Shown: positions 25,022 to 35,366 of the stretch, piece by piece
Position numbering within the stretch: the stretch's first letter is position 1
How the letters are laid out: each line of letters begins with the position of its first letter
NCBI RefSeq assembly: GCF_030418455.1
Contig: NZ_JAUHPW010000003.1
Location: forward strand, 124,001-188,000
DNA: 64,000 nt
Direction: 5' to 3'
DNA from: Demequina litoralis
Lineage (GTDB): Bacteria > Actinomycetota > Actinomycetes > Actinomycetales > Demequinaceae
The notes under the pieces: model-generated
Database searches by the model: none
Told to the model about the DNA's origin: nothing
What the model saw: only the letters and a program-made list of their open reading frames with translations
Program-made: the position numbers and the translations under genes

Positions 25022-25095
25022 CGGGGTGTGGCGCAGCTTGGTAGCGCGCCTCGTTCGGGACGAGGAGGCCGCAGGTTCAAATCCTGTCACCCCGA
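25022..25095 (+). tRNA. tRNA-Pro (anticodon CGG)
   Basis: Acceptor arms CGGGGTG at 25022-25028 and CACCCCG at 25088-25094 pair fully, with A at 25095 as discriminator. The D-loop contains AGCTTGGTAGCG. The anticodon stem CCTCG/CGAGG closes the loop TTCGGGA, giving anticodon CGG for CCG codons. The T-arm GGTTCAAATCC is canonical. CCA is not encoded. Confidence 0.96.
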
Positions 25096-25105
25096 CGGTT
25101 GAGAG

Positions 25106-25135
25106 AAGGGCCGGATCCGCATGGATCCGGCCCTT
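25106..25135 (+). terminator. tRNA-Pro terminator hairpin
   Basis: AAGGGCCGGATCC at 25106-25118 pairs perfectly with GGATCCGGCCCTT at 25123-25135 around a GCAT loop and is followed by CTT. It lies 10 bases after the tRNA. Confidence 0.85.
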
Positions 25136-25208
25136 CTTGCGTCCGCGGGGACGATGCGGCGGCAGGCTCGCCCCGGCGGAGTCGTCGGCGGCCGGGCGCG
25201 CTCCCGAC

Positions 25209-25220
25209 GAGAGCGCTCTC
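25209..25220. promoter_or_regulatory. LacI-type operator candidate upstream of the sugar ABC operon
   Basis: GAGAGCGCTCTC is a perfect 12-bp palindrome with a central CG, of the form bound by actinobacterial LacI or ROK sugar repressors (for example CebR sites). It lies 180 bp upstream of the sugar-binding lipoprotein gene. A TTGACC at 25253-25258, in the only relatively AT-rich stretch of this gap, may be the -35 element; I see no clear -10. The rest of the 303-base gap (25096-25398) holds the tRNA terminator, a motif copy at 25149-25158 and the GGGGAAGGGG ribosome-binding region. Confidence 0.45.
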
Positions 25221-25398
25221 GCGTCGGCTGCCCGCGTCGGGCTATTTGCCACTTGACCAGGAATAACGCCTTTACAGAAGTGTGACCTCCGCTTCGTTGT
25301 GCGTTCGCTGAATCGGCGTACGGTGAGCGTGATGCCACCTGCACGTCGTGGTAGGCATCCGGGGGCAACGACGCCCCACCTGGGGAAGGGGTATCGAC

Positions 25399-26493
25399 GT
25401 GAAGCGATCCACACTCATCTCGGCGGGGGCGCTCTTCGCGGCCTCCGCCCTCGTGCTCGCCGGCTGCTCGAGCGGCGACGACTCGGGCGACGGCTCCAGC
25501 ATGGAGCCCTCCGACGACGGTGCGATGGCCGAGGGCGGCCGCGCCTGCGTCATCCTGCCGGACGCCGCATCGTCCCCCCGCTGGGAGAACGGCGACCGTC
25601 CCGCGCTCGACGAGGCCATCACGGCGGCCGGGTTCGAGGCGGACATCCAGAACGCCCAGGGCGACACCGCCAAGTACTCGACCATCGCGGACCAGATGCT
25701 CACCCAGGGGTGCGGCGTCATGATCCTCGTCGACTACAACGGCGCGGCCGTCACGATCACCGAGAACGCCCAGGCGCAGGGGATCCCCGTGATCGCCTAC
25801 GACCGGCCGATCGCGGGCGCCGACTACTACGTGTCGTTCGACAACTTCCAGGTCGGCGAGCTCGAGGGCCAGTCCGTGGTCGACGGGCTCGAGGCCAGCG
25901 GGGTGGACCCGGCCGAGGCGGTCGTGGTCTACATCGGCGGCGACCCGGCCGACGGCAACGCGGCGATGTTCCACGACGGCGCGGTGTCCGTGATGGAGGC
26001 CGCCGGTATCGAGCCCGCGGCGGAGCCGCCGGGCAAGTGGGACGGCGAGTACTCGGCGACCCAGTTCGAGCAGGCGCTCACCGACCTCGGCGGCGAGGTC
26101 GACGCCGTGTGGGCGGCCAACGACACGAACGCCGCCGGCGTCATCACCGTCCTCGACAAGAACGGTCTGACGGTGCCGGTGTCCGGTCAGGACGCCTCCG
26201 TGGCGGGCCTGCAGAACGTGCTGCTCGGCAAGCAGGCGGCCACCGTCTACAAGCCGTACCAGCTCGAGGCCGCGACGGCCGCGGACCTGGCGGTGTCGCT
26301 GCTCAACGGCGAGTCGCCGGAGGCGCCGTCGGCGCTCGACGACGGCACGCCGTTCTTCGCCGAGACTCCGATCCTCGTGGGGCCGGAGGAGGTCCAGCAG
26401 GTCATCGACGACGGCAACGCGTCGTACGACGAGATCTGCACGGGCGAGGTCGCTGCGAAGTGCGAGGAGTACGGGATCGAGGCTGCCGCCTAG
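25399..26493 (+). CDS. xylF: Sugar ABC transporter substrate-binding lipoprotein, XylF type
   Basis: This 364-residue periplasmic-binding-type lipoprotein has the lipobox LVLAGC at about residues 18-23 and an acidic Ser/Gly linker. The type I binding fold resembles D-xylose-binding XylF, with YDRPIAGADYYVSFDNFQVGELEGQ-like features (YYVSFDN is the clearest). Later segments WAANDTNAAG and VSGQDASVAGLQ are the hinge and sugar contacts of CUT2 binding proteins. GTG 25399 is chosen for its signal peptide MKRSTLISAGALF. It is the first gene of a binding protein-ATPase-permease operon like Streptomyces xylFGH. Xylose is the likely substrate, but this is by family only. Confidence 0.85.
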   Translation: MKRSTLISAGALFAASALVLAGCSSGDDSGDGSSMEPSDDGAMAEGGRACVILPDAASSPRWENGDRPALDEAITAAGFEADIQNAQGDTAKYSTIADQMLTQGCGVMILVDYNGAAVTITENAQAQGIPVIAYDRPIAGADYYVSFDNFQVGELEGQSVVDGLEASGVDPAEAVVVYIGGDPADGNAAMFHDGAVSVMEAAGIEPAAEPPGKWDGEYSATQFEQALTDLGGEVDAVWAANDTNAAGVITVLDKNGLTVPVSGQDASVAGLQNVLLGKQAATVYKPYQLEAATAADLAVSLLNGESPEAPSALDDGTPFFAETPILVGPEEVQQVIDDGNASYDEICTGEVAAKCEEYGIEAAA

Positions 26494-26507
26494 CCACCCG
26501 ACGGACG

Positions 26508-26542
26508 GGAGGGTCCCGCATCGTCCCGATGCGGGACCCTCC
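26508..26542 (+). terminator. Strong hairpin between binding-protein and ATPase genes
   Basis: GGAGGGTCCCGCATCG at 26508-26523 pairs with CGATGCGGGACCCTCC at 26527-26542, a 16-bp perfect stem with a 3-nt loop. It contains the motif CGCATCGTCC across stem and loop. Such hairpins after a binding-protein gene usually attenuate downstream expression and protect the upstream mRNA, making excess binding protein. Confidence 0.75.
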
Positions 26543-26583
26543 CCCCACCCACCTATCGCGACACGTGGATCCGGGAGGTCCAG

Positions 26584-27336
26584 ATGAGCCAGCCCATCGT
26601 CGAGCTGCGCGGCGTCACCAAGAGCTTCGGCCCCGTCGAGGTCCTCAAGGGCGTCGACCTCACCGCGGAGGCGGGTCGCGTGACCGCCCTGGTGGGGGAC
26701 AACGGCGCCGGCAAGTCGACCCTCATCAAGGGCCTCGCCGGCGTGCAGCCGTACGACGGCGGGGAGGTCCTCTTCGCGGGCGAGGCCGTGTCGCTGCACC
26801 ACCCTCGCGAGGCCGCGCGGCTGGGCATCGAGGTCGTGTACCAGGACCTCGCGCTGTGCGACAACCTCGACATCGTCCAGAACATGTTCCTCGGCCGCGA
26901 GGAGATGGCGACCGGCACGTTCGACGAGGGTCGCATGGAGGCCGAGGCCGCGCGCGCCCTGCAGACGCTGTCGGTGAAGACCGTGAAGTCGCTCCGTCAG
27001 AAGGTCGCGTCGCTGTCGGGCGGACAGCGCCAGACGGTGGCGATCGCGCGCTCCGTGGTCAAGCAGGCCAAGGTGGTGATCCTCGACGAGCCGACGGCCG
27101 CGCTCGGCGTCGCTCAGACCGCCCAGGTGCTCGACCTGGTGCGGCGGCTCGCGGACAGCGGCGTCGCAGTCATCATCATCTCCCACAACCTCCAGGACGT
27201 GTTCGCGGTCGCGGACGACATCAACGTCCTCTACCTCGGCACCATGACCGCCCGGATCCAGGCGAAGGACACGAGCCCCGACGACGTCGTCGGCTACATC
27301 ACCGGCACCAAGACCATGACGGAGGTCCAGGCGTGA
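26584..27336 (+). CDS. xylG: Sugar ABC transporter ATPase, single nucleotide-binding domain
   Basis: The 250-residue ATPase has Walker A GDNGAGKSTLIKG, the ABC signature LSGGQRQTVAIAR, Walker B VVILDEPTAALG and a switch histidine in IIISHNLQDV. Most CUT2 transporters use a tandem two-domain ATPase of about 500 residues. This one is half-size, as in the Streptomyces XylG-type systems, and presumably works as a homodimer. ATG 26584 follows GGGAGG. Its TGA overlaps the GTG of the permease gene. Confidence 0.9.
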   Translation: MSQPIVELRGVTKSFGPVEVLKGVDLTAEAGRVTALVGDNGAGKSTLIKGLAGVQPYDGGEVLFAGEAVSLHHPREAARLGIEVVYQDLALCDNLDIVQNMFLGREEMATGTFDEGRMEAEAARALQTLSVKTVKSLRQKVASLSGGQRQTVAIARSVVKQAKVVILDEPTAALGVAQTAQVLDLVRRLADSGVAVIIISHNLQDVFAVADDINVLYLGTMTARIQAKDTSPDDVVGYITGTKTMTEVQA

Positions 27337-28610
27337 GCACCGAGATCGAGAGCGAGGGGCCGGCGATCGAGGTCGACAAGGAGGCGCCGAGCCTCCTGGG
27401 CAAGGGCGCGCACGGCGGCGTGCGCGACGCGATGGCGGCCTACCTGCGCCGCGTGCGCGGCGGCGACATGGGCCCGCTGCCCGCGGTCGGCGGCCTCGTC
27501 GTGCTCGTCGTCATCTTCGCCTCCGCCAACCCGCTGTTCCTCACCGAGCGCAACATCGCCAACCTCTTCACGCAGGCCGCGCCGCTCGTGACGCTCGGCA
27601 TGGCGCTCGTGTTCGTGCTGCTTCTCGGGGAGATCGACCTGTCCGCCGGAGTGACGTTCGGCGTCGCGATGGGCGTGTTCGTCAAGCTCACGCAGCCGGG
27701 GGGCATGCCATGGCCGCTCGCGGTGCTCGTCGCGCTCGGCATCGGCTTCGTCGTGGGCGCCTCGATCGGCTTCTTCGTGGCGCGCATCGGCGTCCCGTCG
27801 TTCGTGGTGTCCCTGGGCCTGTTCCTGGGCCTCCAGGGCGTCATGCTCGTCATCATCGGCGCGGGCGGCACGTACCGGCTCATCCCGGCGCCCATCAAGG
27901 CGATCCAGAACCGCAACCTGCCGCCGTGGGCGGGCTGGCTCATGCTCGGCCTGATCCTCGCCGTCCTGCTCGGCGTCGCGCTGGTGGACCGGCAGCGCCG
28001 CGCGGCGTCGGGCGCGCCCAACCCGCCGGTGAGCATCATGGCGGCCAAGCTCGGCGTCATCGCGGTGCTCGGCGCCGGCCTCGTCTTCTACCTCAACCAG
28101 AACCGCGGCACCGCCGCCCGCACGCTCGAGGGCATCCCCATCGTCGTGCCGGTCGTGCTCGTCATCCTCATGATCGGCACGTACGTCCTCGACCGCACGC
28201 GCTTCGGGCGCTACATCTACGCGATCGGCGGCAACGCGGAGGCCGCGCGCCGCGCGGGCGTCAACGTTCCCCTCATCAAGTGGTCCGCGTTCGTGGTGTG
28301 CTCGATGCTCGCCGTCGTGGCCGGCTTCTTCTTCATCTCCCGCGTGGGCTCGGCCGACGCGTCGACCGGGCGGGAGATCGTGCTGTCCGGCGTCGCGGCG
28401 GCGGTGGTCGGCGGCGTCAGCCTCTTCGGCGGCCGAGGCCGGCTGGTGCACGCGGTGATCGGCGCGACGGTGATCGCGGTCATCACCAACGGGCTGGGCC
28501 TGCTCGGCTTCTCCGCGGGGGCCAACCTCGCGGTGTCGGGCGGCGTGCTCGTGCTGGCGGCCACGGTGGACGCCCTCGCCAGGAAGAGGTCCGGGGCCAT
28601 CGGGGTCTAG
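27333..28610 (+). CDS. xylH: Sugar ABC transporter permease, XylH type
   Basis: The 425-residue BPD_transp_2 permease has more than ten membrane helices, the conserved segments GEIDLSAGVTFGVAMG and RVGSADASTGREIVLSGVAAAV, and a cytoplasmic loop YAIGGNAEAARRAGVNV typical of CUT2 permeases. A soluble N-terminal lead of about 45 residues precedes the first helix. GTG 27333 overlaps the ATPase stop codon (GTGA). Together with the two upstream genes it makes a complete importer. Confidence 0.9.
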   Translation: MSTEIESEGPAIEVDKEAPSLLGKGAHGGVRDAMAAYLRRVRGGDMGPLPAVGGLVVLVVIFASANPLFLTERNIANLFTQAAPLVTLGMALVFVLLLGEIDLSAGVTFGVAMGVFVKLTQPGGMPWPLAVLVALGIGFVVGASIGFFVARIGVPSFVVSLGLFLGLQGVMLVIIGAGGTYRLIPAPIKAIQNRNLPPWAGWLMLGLILAVLLGVALVDRQRRAASGAPNPPVSIMAAKLGVIAVLGAGLVFYLNQNRGTAARTLEGIPIVVPVVLVILMIGTYVLDRTRFGRYIYAIGGNAEAARRAGVNVPLIKWSAFVVCSMLAVVAGFFFISRVGSADASTGREIVLSGVAAAVVGGVSLFGGRGRLVHAVIGATVIAVITNGLGLLGFSAGANLAVSGGVLVLAATVDALARKRSGAIGV

Positions 28611-28627
28611 CCGGGCGGCCGCCCGGC
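28610..28627. terminator. GC-only palindrome at the end of the sugar operon
   Basis: GCCGGGCGGCCGCCCGGC is an 18-bp perfect palindrome overlapping the last base of the permease stop codon. It could end transcription of the xylFGH-like operon before the lactate permease gene. Confidence 0.5.
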
Positions 28628-28740
28628 GTGCGGGTCTCCGGAGGCTCGTCGCGCCCGGTCCCGGCGCATCGTCCCCGTGCCCGGGCGGGCTTCGCGCGCT
28701 AGCGTGAACCAGGGATGTTGCCGATGCGGGAGGGTCGCTG

Positions 28741-30309
28741 ATGGACACCTTGCTGGCCGCGCTGCCGATCGTGGTGGTGCTCGTGCTCATGATCGGCCTC
28801 AAGTGGTCGGCGGTGTGGGCGGGCGTGTCCGCGGCGATCGTCGCGATCGTCATCGCGCTCACCACGTTCTCGTTCGGCACCGGCGACGCCTTCGGGCGCT
28901 TCGAGGGCGTCAGCGGCGTGGTGGTCAGCGCCGCCTGGACCGCGATGACGGTGATGCTCATCATCGGCCCCGCGCTCGGCATCCACCATCTTCAACAGCG
29001 CACCGGGGCGACGTCCGCCATCGAGGCCGGGCTGGCGCGCATCACGCCGGATCCGCGCGTGGCGGCCCTGCTCATCGCGTGGTTCTTCACGCTGCTCATC
29101 GAGGGCGCGGCCGGCTTCGGCACGCCCGTCGCGCTGTCGGCACCCTTCCTCGTCGCCGCGGGCTTCAAGCCGGTGACCGCGGTCGTCGCGGCCATGGCGG
29201 GCAACGTCGCCGCGGTGCCCTTCGGCGCGGTCGGCACGCCCACGCTGGCGCAGGACGCGATCGTCGACTACGCGGCGGTGGACCTGTCCTGGGCGGTGTC
29301 GCCGTACATGGTGGTGACGGGCGTCGTGCTGGCCTTCACGGTCGCGCGGCTGGTCGGGACGCTCATCCCCACGGCCGGGCCGCCGTGGAAGTGGATGGCG
29401 GTGGCGTACGTCGCGTTCTTCGCGCCGTACCTGCTCATCGCGCGGTTCGTCGGGCCCGAGCTGCCGTCCCTGGTCGGATCGATCGTGGGCGCGGGCCTGT
29501 TCATCGTGCTCGTGCGAGCCGTGGTGATGCGCCGGGCGCGCGCCCACGCCCTGCTGTCACCGGCCGAGGAGGAGGCGGAGCGGGAGGTCGAGCACGCCGC
29601 CGACGAGGCCGAGGCCAGCGAGGCCCACCACATGGGCATGGCGGCGGCGACGGCGCCCTACGCCATCCTCGTGGTGCTGGTGCTCCTCACCCGCCTGGTG
29701 CCGCCCGTCAAGGAGGCGTCCCAGTCGTGGAACGTCACGTGGAGCCTGTTCGACGGCAGCTTCGGCGACGGCATCCAGCCGCTCTACCATCCGGGGCCGC
29801 TGCTGCTCGTGGCGTTCCTGGGCGGCGCGCTGTGGCAGCGCGCCTCGCGGGCCGAGGTGGGCGGGGCGTTCACCGTGGCGACCAGGCAGGTGGTCCCGGT
29901 GTTCTTCGCGCTGGTGGCGATGGTCACGGTGGCGTACACGATGTCCGACTCGGGCATGACGACCCAGCTCGCCGTCGCGGCCGCGGGCACGGGCGCGGTG
30001 TGGCCGGTGCTGTCGCCCTTCGTGGGGGCGCTGGGCACGTTCATGACCGGCTCCGCGACGTCCTCGAACATCCTCTTCACGGACTTCCAGGACCTCACCG
30101 CGACCGAGGCGTCGCTGTCGCCGCTGCCGCTCATCGGCGCCCAGAACGCGGGCGCCGCGATCGGCAACATGATCTGCCCCCACAACATCATCGCGGCCGC
30201 CGCGACGGTGGGACTCGCCGGTCGCGAGGGCGAGCTGCTCAAGGGCACGCTGCCCGTCGCGATGATCACGCTCGTGATGACCGGCGGGATGGCGCTGCTG
30301 CTCGCGTAG
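28741..30309 (+). CDS. lctP: L-lactate permease (LctP family)
   Basis: The 522-residue LctP-family secondary transporter has about twelve helices and the family signatures IEGAAGFGTPVALSAPFLV in the N-terminal half, GAVGTPTLAQDAI, and ATSSNILFTDFQ and GAAIGNMICPHNIIAAAATVGL in the C-terminal half. Family members move L-lactate, D-lactate or glycolate with protons. A charged cytoplasmic loop with many acidic residues (EEEAEREVEHAADEAEASE) splits the two halves. ATG 28741 has a GGGAGG upstream. No lactate dehydrogenase genes lie adjacent. Confidence 0.92.
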   Translation: MDTLLAALPIVVVLVLMIGLKWSAVWAGVSAAIVAIVIALTTFSFGTGDAFGRFEGVSGVVVSAAWTAMTVMLIIGPALGIHHLQQRTGATSAIEAGLARITPDPRVAALLIAWFFTLLIEGAAGFGTPVALSAPFLVAAGFKPVTAVVAAMAGNVAAVPFGAVGTPTLAQDAIVDYAAVDLSWAVSPYMVVTGVVLAFTVARLVGTLIPTAGPPWKWMAVAYVAFFAPYLLIARFVGPELPSLVGSIVGAGLFIVLVRAVVMRRARAHALLSPAEEEAEREVEHAADEAEASEAHHMGMAAATAPYAILVVLVLLTRLVPPVKEASQSWNVTWSLFDGSFGDGIQPLYHPGPLLLVAFLGGALWQRASRAEVGGAFTVATRQVVPVFFALVAMVTVAYTMSDSGMTTQLAVAAAGTGAVWPVLSPFVGALGTFMTGSATSSNILFTDFQDLTATEASLSPLPLIGAQNAGAAIGNMICPHNIIAAAATVGLAGREGELLKGTLPVAMITLVMTGGMALLLA

Positions 30310-30340
30310 GCGCCCGACGCATCGTCCCCGGCCGTCCCGG

Positions 30341-30388
30341 TGGTACCAAACGGGACGACCAGGGCCGAAGTCGTAGCGATTGGTACCA
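30341..30388. repeat. 48-bp GGTACC-ended palindromic repeat, copy C
   Basis: It has the same 48-bp length and the same outer TGGTACCAA and TTGGTACCA ends as the copies at 7811 and 8959, with interior changes. Its left neighbour is a CGCATCGTCC motif at 30318-30327. It lies in the gap between convergent lctP and asd. Confidence 0.88.
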
Positions 30389-30423
30389 CCAGGCACGTGT
30401 GGCAGGGCGCCGCGGGGAAGGCG

Positions 30424-30458
30424 CGAGGGCCGGCCTCCACGCGGGAGACCGGCCCTCG
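30424..30458 (-). terminator. lysC-asd operon terminator hairpin
   Basis: CGAGGGCCGG at 30424-30433 pairs with CCGGCCCTCG at 30449-30458 around a 15-nt loop. It lies just downstream of the asd stop codon on the minus strand and is followed outward by palindrome copy C. Confidence 0.7.
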
Positions 30459-30480
30459 GGACGGACGATGCGGCGGTCGC

Positions 30481-32792
<2,312 letters not shown>

Positions 32793-32890
32793 GCAAGACT
32801 CCAGGAGGAAGGGGGGTCCGTGACCGCAGGGCGGACACGGTGTCTCATTCTAGGGGCACGCGCGCGTCCCGCGCGGGCCACCGGTCCGGG

Positions 32891-32926
32891 GCACGATGCG
32901 CGCGCTGCCGCGGCGTCGCATCGTGC
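32891..32926. repeat. Inverted pair of the motif variant GCACGATGCG
   Basis: GCACGATGCG at 32891-32900 is repeated inverted (CGCATCGTGC) at 32917-32926, with a 16-nt GC-rich spacer. It lies 18 bases before the carboxylesterase start, between divergently transcribed lysC and esterase. Here a terminator is unlikely, so the hairpin is either an mRNA leader structure or a motif pair with another role. Confidence 0.6.
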
Positions 32927-32943
32927 GGACCTACTGTGGTCGT

Positions 32944-34524
32944 GTGAGCACCGTCGCCCCCGTGGTCTGGACCTCCGCCGGCGCCGTAAGCGGCGCGTGG
33001 CGCGCGCATCGTTCCGCCGACGGCTCCACGAGCCGTGCCGCGATCTTCCTGGGCATCCCGTACGCCGAGCCGCCGGTCGGCGAGCGGCGCTTCCTCGCCC
33101 CGGTGCCCCGCGGGCCGTGGGAAGGGGTGAGGCCCGCGACGCTGCACGGGGCCACCCCGCAACGGCGGTCGCCGTGGCCCGACGCCTTCGTCCCCGAGCC
33201 GTCCATCCCCGGCGACGACCTGCTCACCCTGGATGTCGGCACGCCCGACCCGTCGCCGGACGCCGGGATGCCGGTCCTCGTGTACCTCCACGGCGGCGGC
33301 TTCGTCGCGGGCTCGCATGCGAGCCCCTGGTACGGCGGGCAGGCCTTCCACCGTGACGGCGTCGTCACCGTGACGCCGTCCTACCGTCTCGGCTTCGACG
33401 GCTTCGGATGGATCGACGGCGCGCCCCTCAACCGGGGCGTCCTCGACTGGCTCCTCGCGCTCGCGTGGGTCCACGAGAACATCCGCGCGTTCGGCGGCGA
33501 CCCGGCCAAGGTCACCATCGCGGGCCAGTCCGCGGGCGGCGCGGCGGTCATGCGGCTGCTCACCATGCCCGCCGCGCAGGGCCTGTTCCGTGCCGTGCTG
33601 GCGCTGTCGCCCGCGGACACGCCGGTCCGCGCGGAGCGTGCCCGCGCGGTCACGGTCGCCGGCGCCGCGAGGTTGGGGATCGCTCCCGACCTCGACGGCC
33701 TGCGCTCCCTCACGGAGGCGCAGGTGCTCGACGCGCAGTCGTTCGAAGAGCCGACGCCCGAGGGGCAGGACCCGCTCGCGGGGACCTTCGGCGACGACCT
33801 GGTGCTGTCGCCGGTGATCGACGGGGACCTCGTCCCGGCCCGCATCGACGAGGCGATCGCCGCGGGCGTGGGCGCAGGCGTCGCGCTCCTGGTGGGGGCG
33901 ACGGCGCACGAGTTCGACCTCGCGCTCGCCGATGCGCCGGCCGCGCTCGTCGCCGGCGACCCGCACGAGATCCTCGCGCGGCAGGGGGTGCCCGCGGGCC
34001 TGCACGACGAGCTGCTCGCCCGAGTGCCCGGAGCCGACGGCCGCAGGGCCGCGGGGCAGGCGGTCACCCAGGCGGTCTTCCGCCGCCACGTGGGCCGGTG
34101 GGCGGGCCTGCGGGCCCGCGGCGGCGCGTCCCCGCGCACCTGGGCGTACGACTTCCGATGGGCGAGCCCCGTCGACGGGATCGCGGGCCACTGCCTCGAC
34201 CTCCCCTTCGGCTTCGACATCCTCCGCGACCCGACCGCCGTGCGTCGTGCGGGTACCGACGCGCCCCAGGAGATTGCGGACGCGGTGCACGGCGACTGGC
34301 TCGCCCTCATCCGCGACGGACGCGTGGACGCGACGGTGCACGCGGAGGGACGCGCGACCATCGTCTACGGCGAGCCGGTGCGGGACGTGCGGCCGGGGTA
34401 CGCGTTCGAGGAGCGGCTCGCGGTCGCGACCTCCGCCGCGGGGGTGGACGATGCGGCGGAGGACCCCGTGGTGGAAGGCGAGGGCGGCGGGGCGGCCGAG
34501 GACGCCCCGGCGACGTCCGCCTGA
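32944..34524 (+). CDS. Type B carboxylesterase
   Basis: The 526-residue alpha/beta hydrolase of the carboxylesterase/para-nitrobenzyl esterase family has the N-terminal IFLGIPYAEPPVGERRF, the oxyanion hole YLHGGGFVAGS and the nucleophile elbow IAGQSAGGAAV. Acidic and histidine members are probably in the AHEFDLAL region and AGHCLDLPF. A long acidic C-terminal tail (VDDAAEDPVVEGEGGG) lies past the fold and contains a motif copy at 34446-34455. GTG 32944 is chosen because the fold starts within 15 residues. No signal peptide was seen. The substrate is unknown. Confidence 0.88.
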   Translation: MSTVAPVVWTSAGAVSGAWRAHRSADGSTSRAAIFLGIPYAEPPVGERRFLAPVPRGPWEGVRPATLHGATPQRRSPWPDAFVPEPSIPGDDLLTLDVGTPDPSPDAGMPVLVYLHGGGFVAGSHASPWYGGQAFHRDGVVTVTPSYRLGFDGFGWIDGAPLNRGVLDWLLALAWVHENIRAFGGDPAKVTIAGQSAGGAAVMRLLTMPAAQGLFRAVLALSPADTPVRAERARAVTVAGAARLGIAPDLDGLRSLTEAQVLDAQSFEEPTPEGQDPLAGTFGDDLVLSPVIDGDLVPARIDEAIAAGVGAGVALLVGATAHEFDLALADAPAALVAGDPHEILARQGVPAGLHDELLARVPGADGRRAAGQAVTQAVFRRHVGRWAGLRARGGASPRTWAYDFRWASPVDGIAGHCLDLPFGFDILRDPTAVRRAGTDAPQEIADAVHGDWLALIRDGRVDATVHAEGRATIVYGEPVRDVRPGYAFEERLAVATSAAGVDDAAEDPVVEGEGGGAAEDAPATSA

Positions 34525-34530
34525 GCGCCG

Positions 34531-35106
34531 TCAGGCGGAGCGCGTCTGCGCGATCCAGCGCTTGAGGTGCGCGCCTTCGCGCTCGAGCGGCGCGGGGTCG
34601 TCGAGCGCATGGGTGAGCGCGGCCGCTCCCTGGATCCCGGTGAAGAGGTGGGTGGCGCGTGCCCGTGCGGCGGCGGGGGCGAAGCCCAGCGCCTCGAACT
34701 GCGCGGTCACCCAGCCGATCAGCATCGTCGGCACGGACGCCGCCGCGGCCTCCATGGCGGCGTCCTCGCGTCGCAGGTCGAGGCTCAGCGTGGCGACGGG
34801 GCATCCGTGCGCCCGGTACATCGCGACGTCGCCGAGGTGGTGGTCGACGTAGGAGACGAGGCGCGCGCGCGGGTCAGGGTCCTCGTCCCAGCGGTCGAGC
34901 AGGTCGCGGTACCGCGCGTGCTGGGCGTCGACCACCGCGCGGGCGATGTCGTCCCTGGTCCGGAAGTAGTAGTAGACGCTGCCCGGCGCGACGCCCGCCT
35001 CGTCCGCGATGGCGCCGATGGTGGCGCCCGCGAGGCCCCGGGCGTGGGCGAGGGTCGCGGCGGCCGCGGTGAGCCGTTCGCGCTTGTCGCTCGGTGGACG
35101 CGGCAT
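34531..35106 (-). CDS. TetR-family regulator
   Basis: The 191-residue protein has a TetR helix-turn-helix (LTAAAATLAHARGLAGAT, IADEAGVAPGSVYYYFRTRDD) and a C-terminal TetR_C domain that includes YRAHGCPVATLSLDL. It is convergent with the esterase and divergent from an ABC exporter. An inverted repeat in the 260-bp intergenic region to the ABC genes is a likely operator, so it probably represses itself and that exporter. Confidence 0.9.
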   Translation of the reverse strand: MPRPPSDKRERLTAAAATLAHARGLAGATIGAIADEAGVAPGSVYYYFRTRDDIARAVVDAQHARYRDLLDRWDEDPDPRARLVSYVDHHLGDVAMYRAHGCPVATLSLDLRREDAAMEAAAASVPTMLIGWVTAQFEALGFAPAAARARATHLFTGIQGAAALTHALDDPAPLEREGAHLKRWIAQTRSA

Positions 35107-35117
35107 GGACGCTCCCC

Positions 35118-35142
35118 TAGTTGATAGTCAGCAACCTAACTA
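35118..35142. promoter_or_regulatory. Probable TetR operator and promoter region
   Basis: TAGTTGATAGTCAGCAAC followed by CTAACTA is an interrupted dyad (TAGTT/AACTA; GTTG/CAAC) in the most AT-rich spot of the area, 12 bases upstream of the tetR start. TTGATA at 35121 and TATGAAT at 35141 resemble promoter elements with short spacing. The rest of 35143-35366 shows no further clear site. Confidence 0.5.
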
Positions 35143-35366
35143 TGAATAGCCCAGGGGTCAAGAGCGGAGGCGGACGGCGCGGCGAGGGTGGTGCGGGCGG
35201 AGCGGCGCCGTCTCGCGCGGCGGGAAGGAGGCCGCTTGGCGAACGGCAGAGCTTCCAGGGGAGATATCAGGGGTGTCCCTGAGGGTCCGCGGACCTTCCA
35301 TGTGGGAGTGTGAGCACACGGCGCGCGGCGAGGGGCCCGTGGCGGAGGGAATCTGGGGGATGTCCC

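Noticed and set aside
25087-28610. Very long open frames on both strands across the xylFGH region (699 and 1103 codons)
   Set aside because: They are shadows of the real genes in a GC-rich genome: arginine- and alanine-rich translations with no domains. They overlap three well-supported genes and a tRNA.
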